This document shows, piece by piece, positions 11,160 through 20,847 of a stretch of 64,000 bases of DNA (position 1 is the stretch's first letter; every line of letters begins with the position of its first letter). The notes under the pieces are model-generated. The model was not told the DNA's origin and did not search any database. It was given only the letters and a program-made list of their open reading frames with translations. The stretch is taken from NCBI GenBank assembly GCA_029378245.1, contig JARKIF010000001.1:2356001-2420000 (forward strand), written 5' to 3'. The position numbers and the translations under genes are program-made. The stretch is from Roridomyces roridus (Eukaryota > Basidiomycota > Agaricomycetes > Agaricales > Mycenaceae).

Positions 11160-12690
11160 AACCACCCCTGGCCCATTTGGGCTCATCTTGGACTCATTCG
11201 GGCCCTCTAGCATCCCCTCAGGGTGCCCCCGCCATTCGTTCCATCATTGGACATCACTCCACGCCGCCGACGCCGTTGCACTCGCCACATCACCCAAATC
11301 TGGCTACCATCAACTTAAAACGCATTTTCCTCGACCACCCCTGGCCCGTTTGGGCTCATCTTGGACTCGTTCGGGCCCTCTAGCATCCACCCAAGGTGCC
11401 CCCGCCATTCGTTCCATCATTGGACATCACTCCACGCCGCCGACGCCGTTGCACTCGCCACATCACCCAAATCTGGCTACCATCAACTTGAAACACATTT
11501 TCCTCAACCACCCCTGGCCCGTTTGGGCTCATCTTGGACTCGTTCGGGCCCTCTAGCATCCACCCAAGGTGCCCCCACCATTCGTTCCATCATTGGACAT
11601 CACTCCACGCCGCCGACGCCGTTGCACTCGCCACATCACCCAAATCTGGCTACCATCAACTTGAAACACATTTTCCTCAACCACCTCTGGCCCGTTTGGG
11701 CTCATCTTGGACTCGTTCGGGCCCTCTAGCATCCACCCAAGGTGCCCCCGCCATTCGTTCCATCATTGGACGTCACTCCACGCCGCCGACGCCATTGCAC
11801 TCGCCACATCACCCAAATCTGGCTACCATCAACTTGAAACGCATTTTCCTCGACCACCCCTGGCCCGTTTGGGCTCATCTTGGACTCGTTCGGGCCCTCT
11901 AGCATCCACCCAAGGTGCCCCCGCCATTCGTTCCATCATTGGACGTCACTCCACGCCGCCGACGCCATTGCACTCGCCACATCACCCAAATCTGGCTACC
12001 ATCAACTTGAAACGCATTTTCCTCGACCACCCCTGGCCCGTTTGGGCTCATCTTGGACTCGTTCGGGCCCTCTAGCATCCCCCCAAGGTGCCCCTGCCAT
12101 TCGCTTCATCATTGGATGTCACTCCACATCGCCGACGCCGTTGTGCTCGCTCGACACATCACCCAAATCTGGCTACCATCAACTTAAAACGCATTTTCCT
12201 CGACCACCCCTGGCCCGTTTGGGCTCATCTTGGACTCGTTCGGGCCCTCTAGCATCCCCCCAAGGTGCCCCTGCCATTCGCTTCATCATTGGATGTCACT
12301 CCACATCGCCGACGCCGTTGTGCTCGACACATCACCCAAATCTGGCTACCATCAACTTAAAACGCATTTTCCTCGACCACCCCTGGCCCGTTTGGGCTCA
12401 TCTTGGACTCGTTCGGGCCCTCTTGCATCCCCTCAAGGTGCTCCCGCCATTTGTTCCATCATTGGACGTCACTCTACGCCGCCGCCGCAGTTGTGATTGA
12501 TGCACTGTGCAGATTTGGGTGTCATCAACAGGAATCCAATTTTCCTCGACCAACTATGGGCCGTTTGGGCTCATCTTGGTCTCCTTCTCACTCTATGGCA
12601 TCCTCCCCCGGTGCTCCCACCATTCCTTTGGTACTACGACGTTGTTCACTGCCGCCATGTCAAGCCAAGCCGCCACATCACACAGATTCG
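11160..12690 (+). repeat. 173-bp tandem repeat array (about 8 copies) inside TE1
   Basis: Copies repeat at 173-bp spacing (for example 11188, 11361, 11534, 11707, 11880, then 12230 and 12403), each containing TGGCCCGTTTGGGCTCATCT and CCATTCGTTCCATCATTGGA. Copies at about 12053-12230 are slightly longer, and the last (12510-12690) is degenerate. Neighbouring copies in the centre are nearly identical, which points to recent expansion. 173 is not a multiple of three, so the long open frames across it shift at every unit; I read it as a minisatellite, not a coding region. Confidence 0.9.
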
Positions 12691-13027
12691 TGTGTAAGCT
12701 CGTTGTGTGCTCTTTATTTTCCCTATACCTCGCTAGCCCTCCCATGCCATTCGGACACCATATATTGGTCGCATTGCATCACAAACAAGTAATTCACAAG
12801 TAGTATAGAGCACAATCAAATTCCTTCCTTATTATCCTATCTCATCTTCGCCACTTCCCACTAGCGAGTAATACAATTACATTTTGTGTCAATTATGCTT
12901 CTTGAGCTATGTTGCCGATGCGAGGATTAATCGAAGAGAGCATATATGTTGGTACAATGATGATATCCCCAAACCCATACTACGAGCAGTTAGCTTGCAA
13001 AGCTGGATGCAAGCAGGGGGGTACCTT
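12691..13027. other. Gap between minisatellite and TE1 third gene
   Basis: AT-rich sequence with no recognisable gene. It probably contains the 3' end of the minus-strand gene that stops at 13028. Confidence 0.4.
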
Positions 13028-14506
13028 CTAATTGTTTGCTTCGGTAAAATCTTTGAGTGCTTTGCAGCTACTTTCGAGGTTGGCCTGGGTCAAATCGGCA
13101 GCCAATTTTTCATCACCCTTCGAATGTTTTGAGGGGAGGGCAAGGTCGAGATTTGTGATGGGTCCATCCTCGGACCAGAGGTAATGAATGGCGCGCAATG
13201 TGTTATGCAGTTGCTTCTTGTCGGTATCGGATTCACTGTCCCCTGAATTCCCAGGTTAGAAGATTGACAGGGCCAACTTGATGCACATACCAGGAATGGC
13301 TCCCTTCCATCTACGGCTGGCCAGACTTCGAGCCTGTGCAAATAATTGTCGCTTCTTTACAAAGGTCGATGTAGTCCAACGAAAGTACTGGAGAACTTGT
13401 TCCCCGCTCAATGCGACCTCTGTGCTGTCGCACAGGAAAGACCTGGATTGTTTGAGAAGCTCTGGGTCGAGCTGCAAGGAAAGGATGATGCCTTTCATCG
13501 AATTGAAGCAACGAGCAAATTCAGCGATAGAATTGGCCCTTGTGCCGTTGGTGAATGTAGCCTTGGGCTGCAGGGTGGCAAAGTCGAGAATCTCCTGTTC
13601 GCATATGCCCTTTACATGGTGATGCTGGGGCGAGGGGTAGGGAGCTACACTTTCGGAGCGTGCCCGTTGCACCCGCAATGGTGAGGATCGCGATGCCGCG
13701 ACTGGTATGGTAGGAGGGGTGAACGTGGAGGTTTCCATCTGAGAGGTTGGGGACTCGGGTGCGGGGGGTGAAGGATAAGGGACTAAGCCCGAGGTGTGCT
13801 CGTGTGACGACCGAGAGGGCGAGGACAAAGTTGAGAAAGGGGTGATTGTTTCGATCGGGGGAGGATGAAATGGGTCCGAAATGAATGGTAGAATCTCGGG
13901 TTGGACCTCGAATGTAACTGTGTCCAATGGAGGGAAGAAGGTCGTGAATGGGGTATTGATGATGAACATGAGTATGAAATGTGACTCTGGATGAACACCC
14001 ATCCCCTCCCACATGTCGAAAAAGTCCCTAGCCCCATACCCAGACCCACTCGCAGCCATCACATCGACCATACTGTCGAAGGTGTGTGCCGGGGCCACAG
14101 GGTCGGAAAATGAGGTTTGAAAGGAACCGAGCTGTCGGAAGCCATTGGATCCTTTTCGATACAAGAGTTCGTCAAAACAAGGGGCTCGTGTAGTTGCCGT
14201 CTGGATATCACTGGAGAATGGGTATTTTTGGTCTAGAATCATCGTTATAGTGCTGTCGATGCTGATGCCACAGGAGAGGAGAAGTGCTTTATGCTTCTGG
14301 AGCTGGGTGATCAAAGCAAGGAGAGTTGTACAGAGGGTATTCTTCCTCCGAACGAGTAAATCCGTGGGGAAATCAATCCCAGTGAAAACTTCTTCCACAT
14401 CGTTCTTCCCGGTCTGCTTCAGTACGATATGGCAGCTAATTTCTGACCCATCCCCTTGAAAACCGAGTTGATAAGAGACTGGGAGGTGAGAGAGCCAGGC
14501 TTGTAC
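13028..14506 (-). CDS. TE1 third protein, function unknown
   Basis: A long minus frame from an acceptor at 14506 to 13260 joins through a GTATGT...TTCAG intron to a final exon ending EANN at 13028, about 465 residues. It begins VQAWLSHLPVSYQLGFQGDG and TGKNDVEEVFTGIDFP, has a Pro/Ser-rich low-complexity middle (HEHTSGLVPYPSPPAPESPT), and ends with a helical charged region (HNTLRAIHYLWSEDGPITNL). I recognise no domain. The true first exon is unresolved: an ATG at 14598 is possible but would be head to head with the integrase start at 14609. The frame is unbroken, and two splice joins are phase-consistent, so it looks functional. Confidence 0.5.
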
Positions 14507-14608
14507 CTAGTGCAGCCGCCGGGGCTCCGAGGACCATGGTGGGCCAAATGAGGGAGTGTCACACACTCGTGACCTGTGACATTGGTGCTTCCGACCATTT
14601 CGGTGAAG

Positions 14609-15876
14609 ATGGATGCTGCACAACTCGGCTCGTTTGCTCAACAGACTCTTCTCAATGCTTTCCGAACCCATTATCATCGCTTTGAAGCCACCCTGCACGA
14701 CCTTGCAAGCAATCACACTGATGCGATTGTAATTTCAAGACTGGGTGACGATCTCAGCGAATTTGCATCCATGGTGGCTGAGGCAAGTGCTCATGGTCAG
14801 GTGAATAGTTGAAACTGATGCTCTTGAGCTCAGAATGAGGCCATCTTTGAACCTGCCGAGTTTGCGACTCTCCAAGCGAGCCTATCTGCTATGCAGCTGG
14901 ATATTCGACTGGATTACCAGGATGCTGTCGACACCTCGCACCACGGAAGGCCAGCACTGGTCCAAACAGTCCATACAGAGGGACCTGGCAGACCCCGCAT
15001 CCACATAGACCCCGACTTTCTTCGGTGGGCATATGGGCAGCGATCTACAGCTAGCATCGGCCGCTTCCTCGGGGTAGGACGATCGACAATTCAAAATGCT
15101 CTTCTTGAGCATGGAATCGTCCAGCCCCAGGCCAATCCCTTCCAGCCCTCTACCAGTCATCCTGTAGCTCAGCAATCCAACAATCAAGCCACCGACGAGA
15201 TTCTCGACCCCAATATTGATGACTCCCACATACCCGAGGGGCTTGCCACTCCTCCCACCTCTTTCACCGGACCAGTGTCAGAACTCGCCGATGATGACCT
15301 GGACACACTCCTCATTCGCCTGCGGACCCATTATCGGCGAGCAGGTGTCAGCATGCTCGGTGGAATGCTGCGGCGACTCGGCCATCGTGTCCCAGCTGAA
15401 CGAGTTCGCCAATCCCTTCTGCGCATAGATCCAGTGCATCGCATCTTTAATCGCATCCGCATCCGCCGCCGCCAATATCAAGTCCTTGGCCAGCCGATCT
15501 GTTTGTCTTTGATTCATTTGCGAATGGAATCCGTGGCAACCAGCTCCCTCCACAAGAGGAGAATTTGGACGAAGAGGAATTGGAGGTTTTTGGGATTGAC
15601 TGGGAGGGGCTCCGCGAGGAGGGTGTGCGCCGCTCGCAGTCTGACAACAACTCGGGTGCTGAAGGCGCCACTTCCTGGATCGGCCGCACCGGACCTCCAC
15701 CAGATCTCAGCCAGGTAGTAGTTCAGCCACCCCAGGGTGCTCTAACCGACCAAGAGTATGACCATATGGTCAACTTATTTTCACATCTCATTGGTAGTGC
15801 TGACGACTCTGACATTATTTCGCTTTGGATTCAGGCTTTGGCCCATGTTCGCTTGCTTTATCCTCATGTATTTTGA
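14609..15876 (+). pseudogene. TE1 integrase-type transposase, DDE core deleted
   Basis: The frame starts MDAAQLGSFAQQTLLNAFRT, crosses a short intron near 14800-14832, then carries a DNA-binding helix-turn-helix (FLRWAYGQRSTASIGRFLGV GRSTIQ) and a second one (GVSMLGGMLRRLGHRVPAER), ending at RIRRRQYQV near 15482. In full-length relatives an rve-like DDE catalytic domain of some 200 residues follows. Here it is missing: the sequence jumps to a shifted frame at about 15510 reading IRGNQLPPQEENLDEEELEV and FGIDWEGL, the usual C-terminal tail, which ends at 15876. The tail keeps an open frame, so the deletion is probably recent. The copy cannot catalyse transposition but may still bind ends. Confidence 0.7.
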
Positions 15877-15924
15877 ATGAAACCAGCTGATTGCTACATA
15901 GAGGCGAACGACATGAGAAAAGCA

Positions 15925-16025
15925 GGTTTGATGTTGGATTGATGATGGCATATCATGAAAAGGAGGTTTGATCAAGGTTTGATGATGGCATATCATGGAA
16001 AGGAAGTTTGATGATGGCTTTATCT
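15925..16025 (-). repeat. TE1 right subterminal repeat cluster
   Basis: On the minus strand this holds three copies of GCCATCATCAAAC/T-type motifs spaced by TTCATGATAT-like sequence. It mirrors the left cluster at 5188-5290. Confidence 0.6.
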
Positions 16026-16415
16026 GTGTCCTTGATGGCACATTGTGAGCAAATGTGGTGATTGGCTGCATGGAAACTCTCCTGAACACATTTGAAACAT
16101 GCTTAGAACAGTGAAAACCTATTGAAATCCAACATCACTGAGAAGATCAGATTGATCAAATCGAAAAACCTCGGATCACATGGCTCATGACCTTTGACTT
16201 GGACCCAGATCTTTGATCTGAGTATGTGGTCACATGACCTGTGTCTCGGGCTTGCGTCTTGGAGTTGCGTCTCAACCTGACACTTGCGCCTCTGACTTGC
16301 GTCTCAGCCTGAAATCATGTGACCTGCATCTGGCACCTGCGTCAAGCTAAAATAGCATGACATGTGACCTGCAGCTGTGTCTGCTGTATTGTCTCGGCCT
16401 GCCGCTTGGGCCAGA

Positions 16416-16442
16416 TATTTTTCAATGAAAAATGACTTTATA
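16416..16442 (-). repeat. TE1 right terminal inverted repeat
   Basis: On the minus strand it reads TATAAAGTCATTTTTCATTG and continues AAAAATA. The same sequence opens the short element at 39327. The adjoining interior (about 16200-16410, with TGCGTCTCAACCTGACACTT) is also shared with that element. Confidence 0.75.
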
Positions 16443-16474
16443 CCCACTTTCTCTCAATTGACATACCTTGTCAG

Positions 16475-16665
16475 GAATGGATCGACGACGGCGACGACTG
16501 GGACGAGGGAAACACCCTCTCCGCCGTCCACTATATCTATCAAATGGGCCACGAGGGTGGGCCGTGTCCCCGCCCCGCATTCACGTTGACGCAGCGCCTC
16601 GTGAGTCGCCCTGACGGCGGGTATCTTCTCTTCTGTCGGGGGTGCCGGTGCAATGACGCGGGGGG
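16475..16665 (+). pseudogene. KDZ copy 1, second exon and truncation
   Basis: After an acceptor at 16473-16474 the frame resumes in phase with the exon ending at 4860: EWIDDGDDWDEGNTLSAV, YIYQMGHEGGPCPRPAFTL, then DGGYLLFCRGCRCND. The intact copy at 17514 has the matching order EWTGTHW ... YQLGHGGFPC ... VHYCGC. Homology ends at a run of nine G residues (about 16661-16669). From there to 16890 is non-coding sequence with T-rich runs that probably holds the promoter of copy 2. Confidence 0.6.
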
Positions 16666-16890
16666 GGGGATGCGCAGCAGAGCGCTGAGAATGCGGTGGG
16701 GGATGCTACGGGGCCGTAGTTCTTTTTGTACCTACATACATCGAGAACGCGTCGTTTTTTTGTTTTTTTGTTTTCGCTATCTTGTCCCAATCGGGAAGCT
16801 TGATACCATCAGCCGCCATCAGTCTTGCCCTCCCCACCATGTGCGCCATTCGAATGGCTCGGCTAGTGCTCCCTCTTGGATCTCCTCCAC

Positions 16891-19800
16891 ATGCCCGGCC
16901 GACGCCGCGATGATACGGTCCACTTCGACGCTGACGTCCCCGACTTTGTGGCCGACACCGTCATCGAGGTATCCACGGACGGCCAGCGAAATTTCACCTC
17001 CTACACCGATGTTCGCCCTCAGAAACGACCACGAAACCCGGTACCAGAGGACCTCGACGACGTTTATGCAGGCTGGACCCCCGTGCTGGATGAGGAAGAC
17101 ACGGTGGAAGCGTTGGCAGACACCATCTCTTCCCTCGACGTTGACGTCGAGGAGGTCGACACAGGCAAGCGCAAACGCTACGAAAACTCCGTGAGTGCGT
17201 TCTTCCCGACTTCCAGCCACTTTCCTCACCTGGTTTTGTTGCAGGACGACCCAATGGGTGCCTGGCGTCCCCACGCTCAGTCGTTTCTCGACCGAATGAT
17301 GAGACGTCACGGCATCGGGCGCAGCCCCAAGTGCGGCCCTTGTGGAACTGCTTGGGAGAGTGGCCAGCGTATTTTCCGCTGTGTTCATTGCGGAGAGTTC
17401 TTGCAATGTGCGGGATGCCTGCGAGAGCGTCACCGACTTACTCCGCTGCATCGTATCAAGGTAAAAAAAATCCAGTTTATTCGCCCTTATAACGAGCTCA
17501 ACGAAACACCTAGGAGTGGACTGGGACCCATTGGGGTGATGCTCAGTTGTCGGGGCCGGCTGAATGGGCAGACCGCAACACTGCAGCGGAGCGGAGTCGT
17601 GGACGATTGCCCGGGGTAGGACTCGTCTACCAACTCGGTCACGGCGGCTTTCCTTGCCAGAAGCCACGCGCCGTCAACCACATGGTCGTTCTTGACAGCA
17701 CGGGCGTTTTCACCCTCGACGTCCACTACTGCGGCTGTCGTCCTTGGGACGACACAAGTAACGTCGATCAACTTCTCGACAACGGCTGGTATCCAGCTAC
17801 AATCATCGACCCCGCGACCTGCGCGACTTTCCGCGTTCTGGAAGAGTTCCGTTTACTGAACGTTGTGGGCAACATCAGTGCGCACGACTACATTGGCACT
17901 TTGGAGAGACTGTCCGATCCACTAATGTCGGGCGACCTGCCGGTAAGCTCACTGGGCTCTCACTCAGTTAAAGCAGCGTGACTGAAATTGCATAGGATCG
18001 TTATAAGGCATTTGGTCGAATGGCACGCCAATACGACTTTCTTCAACGCGCGGCGCGAACGGGCTGGGCGCAGATGGACTACGGTCTGTCTCTTGTCACC
18101 CCGGGTGGGATGGCTGTTCTCTGCTGGCCATGTCCTCATCGGGACATGAACTTGCCCGAGGGGTGGAAGTCGGTGGATCCGAAATACCGGTAGGTTTTCT
18201 TCTTCTTCGTATTGAGAAGTCTAACGACTTGCATGACAGGTTTCTGTACATGCTACTCCTTGCTCTCAATGCCAATTTCCGCTTGAAGAACCGATTGCGC
18301 GCAAACGAGCGCCAGAACCCCTCGCTTGGACCGGGGAAATCTTATTTCGTCGACTCACAACCCTACAAAGACCATCTCAAGAATTATGTGGCCGAGAAGG
18401 ATGTAAGTTATCACCTTCATTCTGGCCGAGCTATTTTATTGACGCGAGCCACAGGTTAGTTCCTGCATCGCCTTCGCGGCTTTACTGCAGAAGGACACGC
18501 GCGTTACCAAGGGTTTGCGCGTATCCGGCGTGGGCGGATGCGTTTGCGCCCGCCATGGGGTGGTGCGCCCGCTCGGCCTGGGGGATTTGCAGAAGGGAGA
18601 ACGGTAAGTGCTTTTGAGCATCAGTCGGATGCCAACGCTAAAACGATACATAGGTATGCGAACATGGACTACATACTCCTGTCAGCATTGTGTGGGGTGT
18701 GCGTTCTCTCCGTGGCGATATCTTACGATATCGCGTGTCAATGGAAAATCAATCTTGCGACGCGCGCGCAGCATATCACGAAAACGACACCGATTACCAC
18801 GACCCTCCAAGAATACGACATTCAATACGGCCTGCCTGTCTGGCACGCAGCCGCCCACGACCTCAATTGTCAGATGGAGAACTCTTTGAGCTACGCGGTG
18901 GGAGTGGGGCGAACCGATGGGGAGGGGATCGAGCGGACCTGGGCGGTCTTGAATCCCGCGGGATATGCGACGAAAGAGATGGGGGAAGGCGCGCACCACG
19001 ACGCCCTTGAGTCGAAAGTGGATCATCTCAACTTTGAGAAGAACTTGAAAGAAGGTCAGTCATTCACTTTCCTCCGGCACACAGCAGACTGAAATCTTCT
19101 CACACGCAGGCGAATTGTTGTCCCGCAAGCTTATCGTGGCGATCGCTGAGCGCAACAAGCAAGTCGAGAACTTCAAAGAGGTCAATTCGTCTTTGGAAGT
19201 GGAGCTGCGGAAGCAGTGGCGGCTGGAGATAGAGGAGTGGCAGAAGGACCACTCCAAGCCAAACCCGTACGTGCTGGCGATGCCGAGTGGTAAGTTCTTC
19301 TCCTGTACAGGCTCGACAAGACTAATACTACGTAGGTGGGGTCAGTGAGGCGGCGGTGCTGCGAGAGCTCAAGGAGAGGGATGCAGCGGAGGCAGCGGAG
19401 GGTAATACACCGGCGAGCGCGACCCAGATGACGGCTCCGGCGTTTTTGAAGGCGGGACTCCAAATCGAGGATGCTCAGTAAGTAGATACGTCTACACTCC
19501 GGCACGATGACTAACCCCATTGTCACAGGCGTCGCATCAAGTCCGAGCTCAAGGGTGTAACGATCGTCTCCGCCGACCGCTCAAGTCAAATCCAGGAGCT
19601 GCGTCTATCCCTCCTCAAGAAGTTCCGAACGTACGAGACGCTGCAGGACGTCTACATGCCGGGCGTTGCACAGCTGCGACGCGGAGAGGAGGAGTCGCGC
19701 GATTGGGATGCGCCGCCGCCAAAGGTGGAAGACCTCAAACTGTGGCTTCCCTCGGAGCTCACTGAGGAGCAGCGGCGTAGCGCGTGCCGCGCGGGATTGG

Positions 19801-20745
19801 GCGCAATGGAGGCTCGATTACGCGAGGGCCAATGTGCAGACGCGCTCAAGGATCTCCGGGCGCGTTTGCACACGCAACGCTTCCTCGTTACGTGGCGCAA
19901 CGCCAACGCGGTAGGGCAGAAGGGCTCCACGCGTTCGGCTACGCTGATAGGTCGAGTCGGGGACAGAATCCAGCGAGTGGCGATGAAGTACCGCCAGGCG
20001 AGAACCTCGCTGATCGCCCTCAAGGGAGATGGATATGCTCCGCAGTACAAGGACCTGCGTCAGGAGGACATGAGCATCGGTATGGAGGAGGAGAACGACG
20101 CTTCAGCGCGGAAGCAGCTGGCTCGTTTGGGTGCGAAGAAGTCGCGGAATGAGCCGGCTCCGCTCAAAAAGCACTTCTCGTGGATTTGGACCGTGGCGGG
20201 TGGACCCAGCGAGGATGAGGATGCGGGGCTGCATGACTGTAAGTTTTTTGACTTTGTGACCTATCTCGAGTGCTAAAGGGAAGATTTTAGCTGTACGTGT
20301 GGAATGGTCAAAGGCGCGCGCGCGGCGGAATCGCTGGGTAGAGGAGGTCGAGCTTTTGCGGGAGGAGATGCGTAGGACGCTGCGGATGCTGCGATACATC
20401 CAGGAGAAGTGGGGGAATGAGTTGGACGGGAGGCTGAATGGGAGCCCAGAGGTGGCGGCTGGTGCGCGCGCGTATGGTCAGCGGCAGATTGCTGTCCACG
20501 ACCAGATCGCAGCTGTGTTTTTTACCGGGTGGAATCGATCCATGGCGACGGCGGTCAAGGACGTCATTCGCCAGGACGGGACTGTGTATCGGGACATTTT
20601 GGATGGGCATGCAACGGACAGCGCGCCGAACGTTGGGCTGGAAGATTTGGAGGAGGCGGCGGAGGAAGAGGCGGCGGCGGCGGGGGAGGCCCCCAGTGTG
20701 GCGACGCGCACCCGCAGTCGGGCAGCGCAAGCGAGGGGCGGGTGA
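16891..20745 (+). CDS. KDZ (Kyakuja-Dileera-Zisupton) transposase, full length
   Basis: Eleven exons (16891-17190, 17245-17460, 17514-17942, 17996-18189, 18240-18402, 18455-18603, 18654-19054, 19110-19289, 19336-19477, 19529-20238, 20291-20745) total 3339 bases, an uninterrupted 1112 residues. Residues about 115-165 form the CxC2 cluster (KCGPC, FRCVHCGEFLQCAGC, HRLTPLHRI). The transposase part has VFTLDVHYCGC, NGWYPATIIDPATCATFRVL, DRYKAFGRM, ALNANFRLKNR, SYDIACQWKINL (Asp 509) and GVGRTDGEGIERTWAVLNP (Glu 577). Relatives have Asp in the D-A/G-NF motif, taken as the first catalytic acid; here residue 390 is Asn. The C-terminus is a long coiled region with RVGDRIQRVAMKYRQAR, ending in an Arg-rich tail. 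It moves DNA by a DDE/RNase H mechanism; activity of this copy is doubtful because of D390N. Confidence 0.9.
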
Positions 20746-20847
20746 TGGTGCATCAATACGGCTTTGCGTCGAGTAGTCTGAATGATTTGAAAATTTTGAT
20801 GTGTCCTCATCGGGAATTAATAAATTTGATCTTGAGATTGACTTAAT

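Larger units (their letters stand above)
4881..16442 (+). mobile_element. TE1: 11.56-kb multi-gene DNA transposon with integrase-type transposase (core deleted)
   Basis: The ends are imperfect inverted repeats: 4882-4908 against 16442-16416 match at about 20 of 27 positions, sharing CATTT-x-TC-x-TTGAAAA. CCCAC is present at 4876-4880 and again at 16443-16447, so a 5-bp target duplication is likely (one extra C lies at 4881). Just inside each end is a cluster of GCCATCATCAATCC-like repeats in inverted orientation. Inside are four genes in the order HECT-like (+), HxD...H protein (-), unknown (-), integrase (+). The transposase is internally deleted, so this copy should depend on another for movement. 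Removing the element restores a normal intron in the KDZ gene around it, which fixes the boundaries. I know integrase-core DNA transposons but not this exact gene set. Confidence 0.8.

Noticed and set aside
11177..12500. Overlapping 122-206 residue open frames in the 173-bp array
   Set aside because: The unit is not a multiple of three, so each frame runs into a different one in the next copy; the openness comes from the repeat itself.
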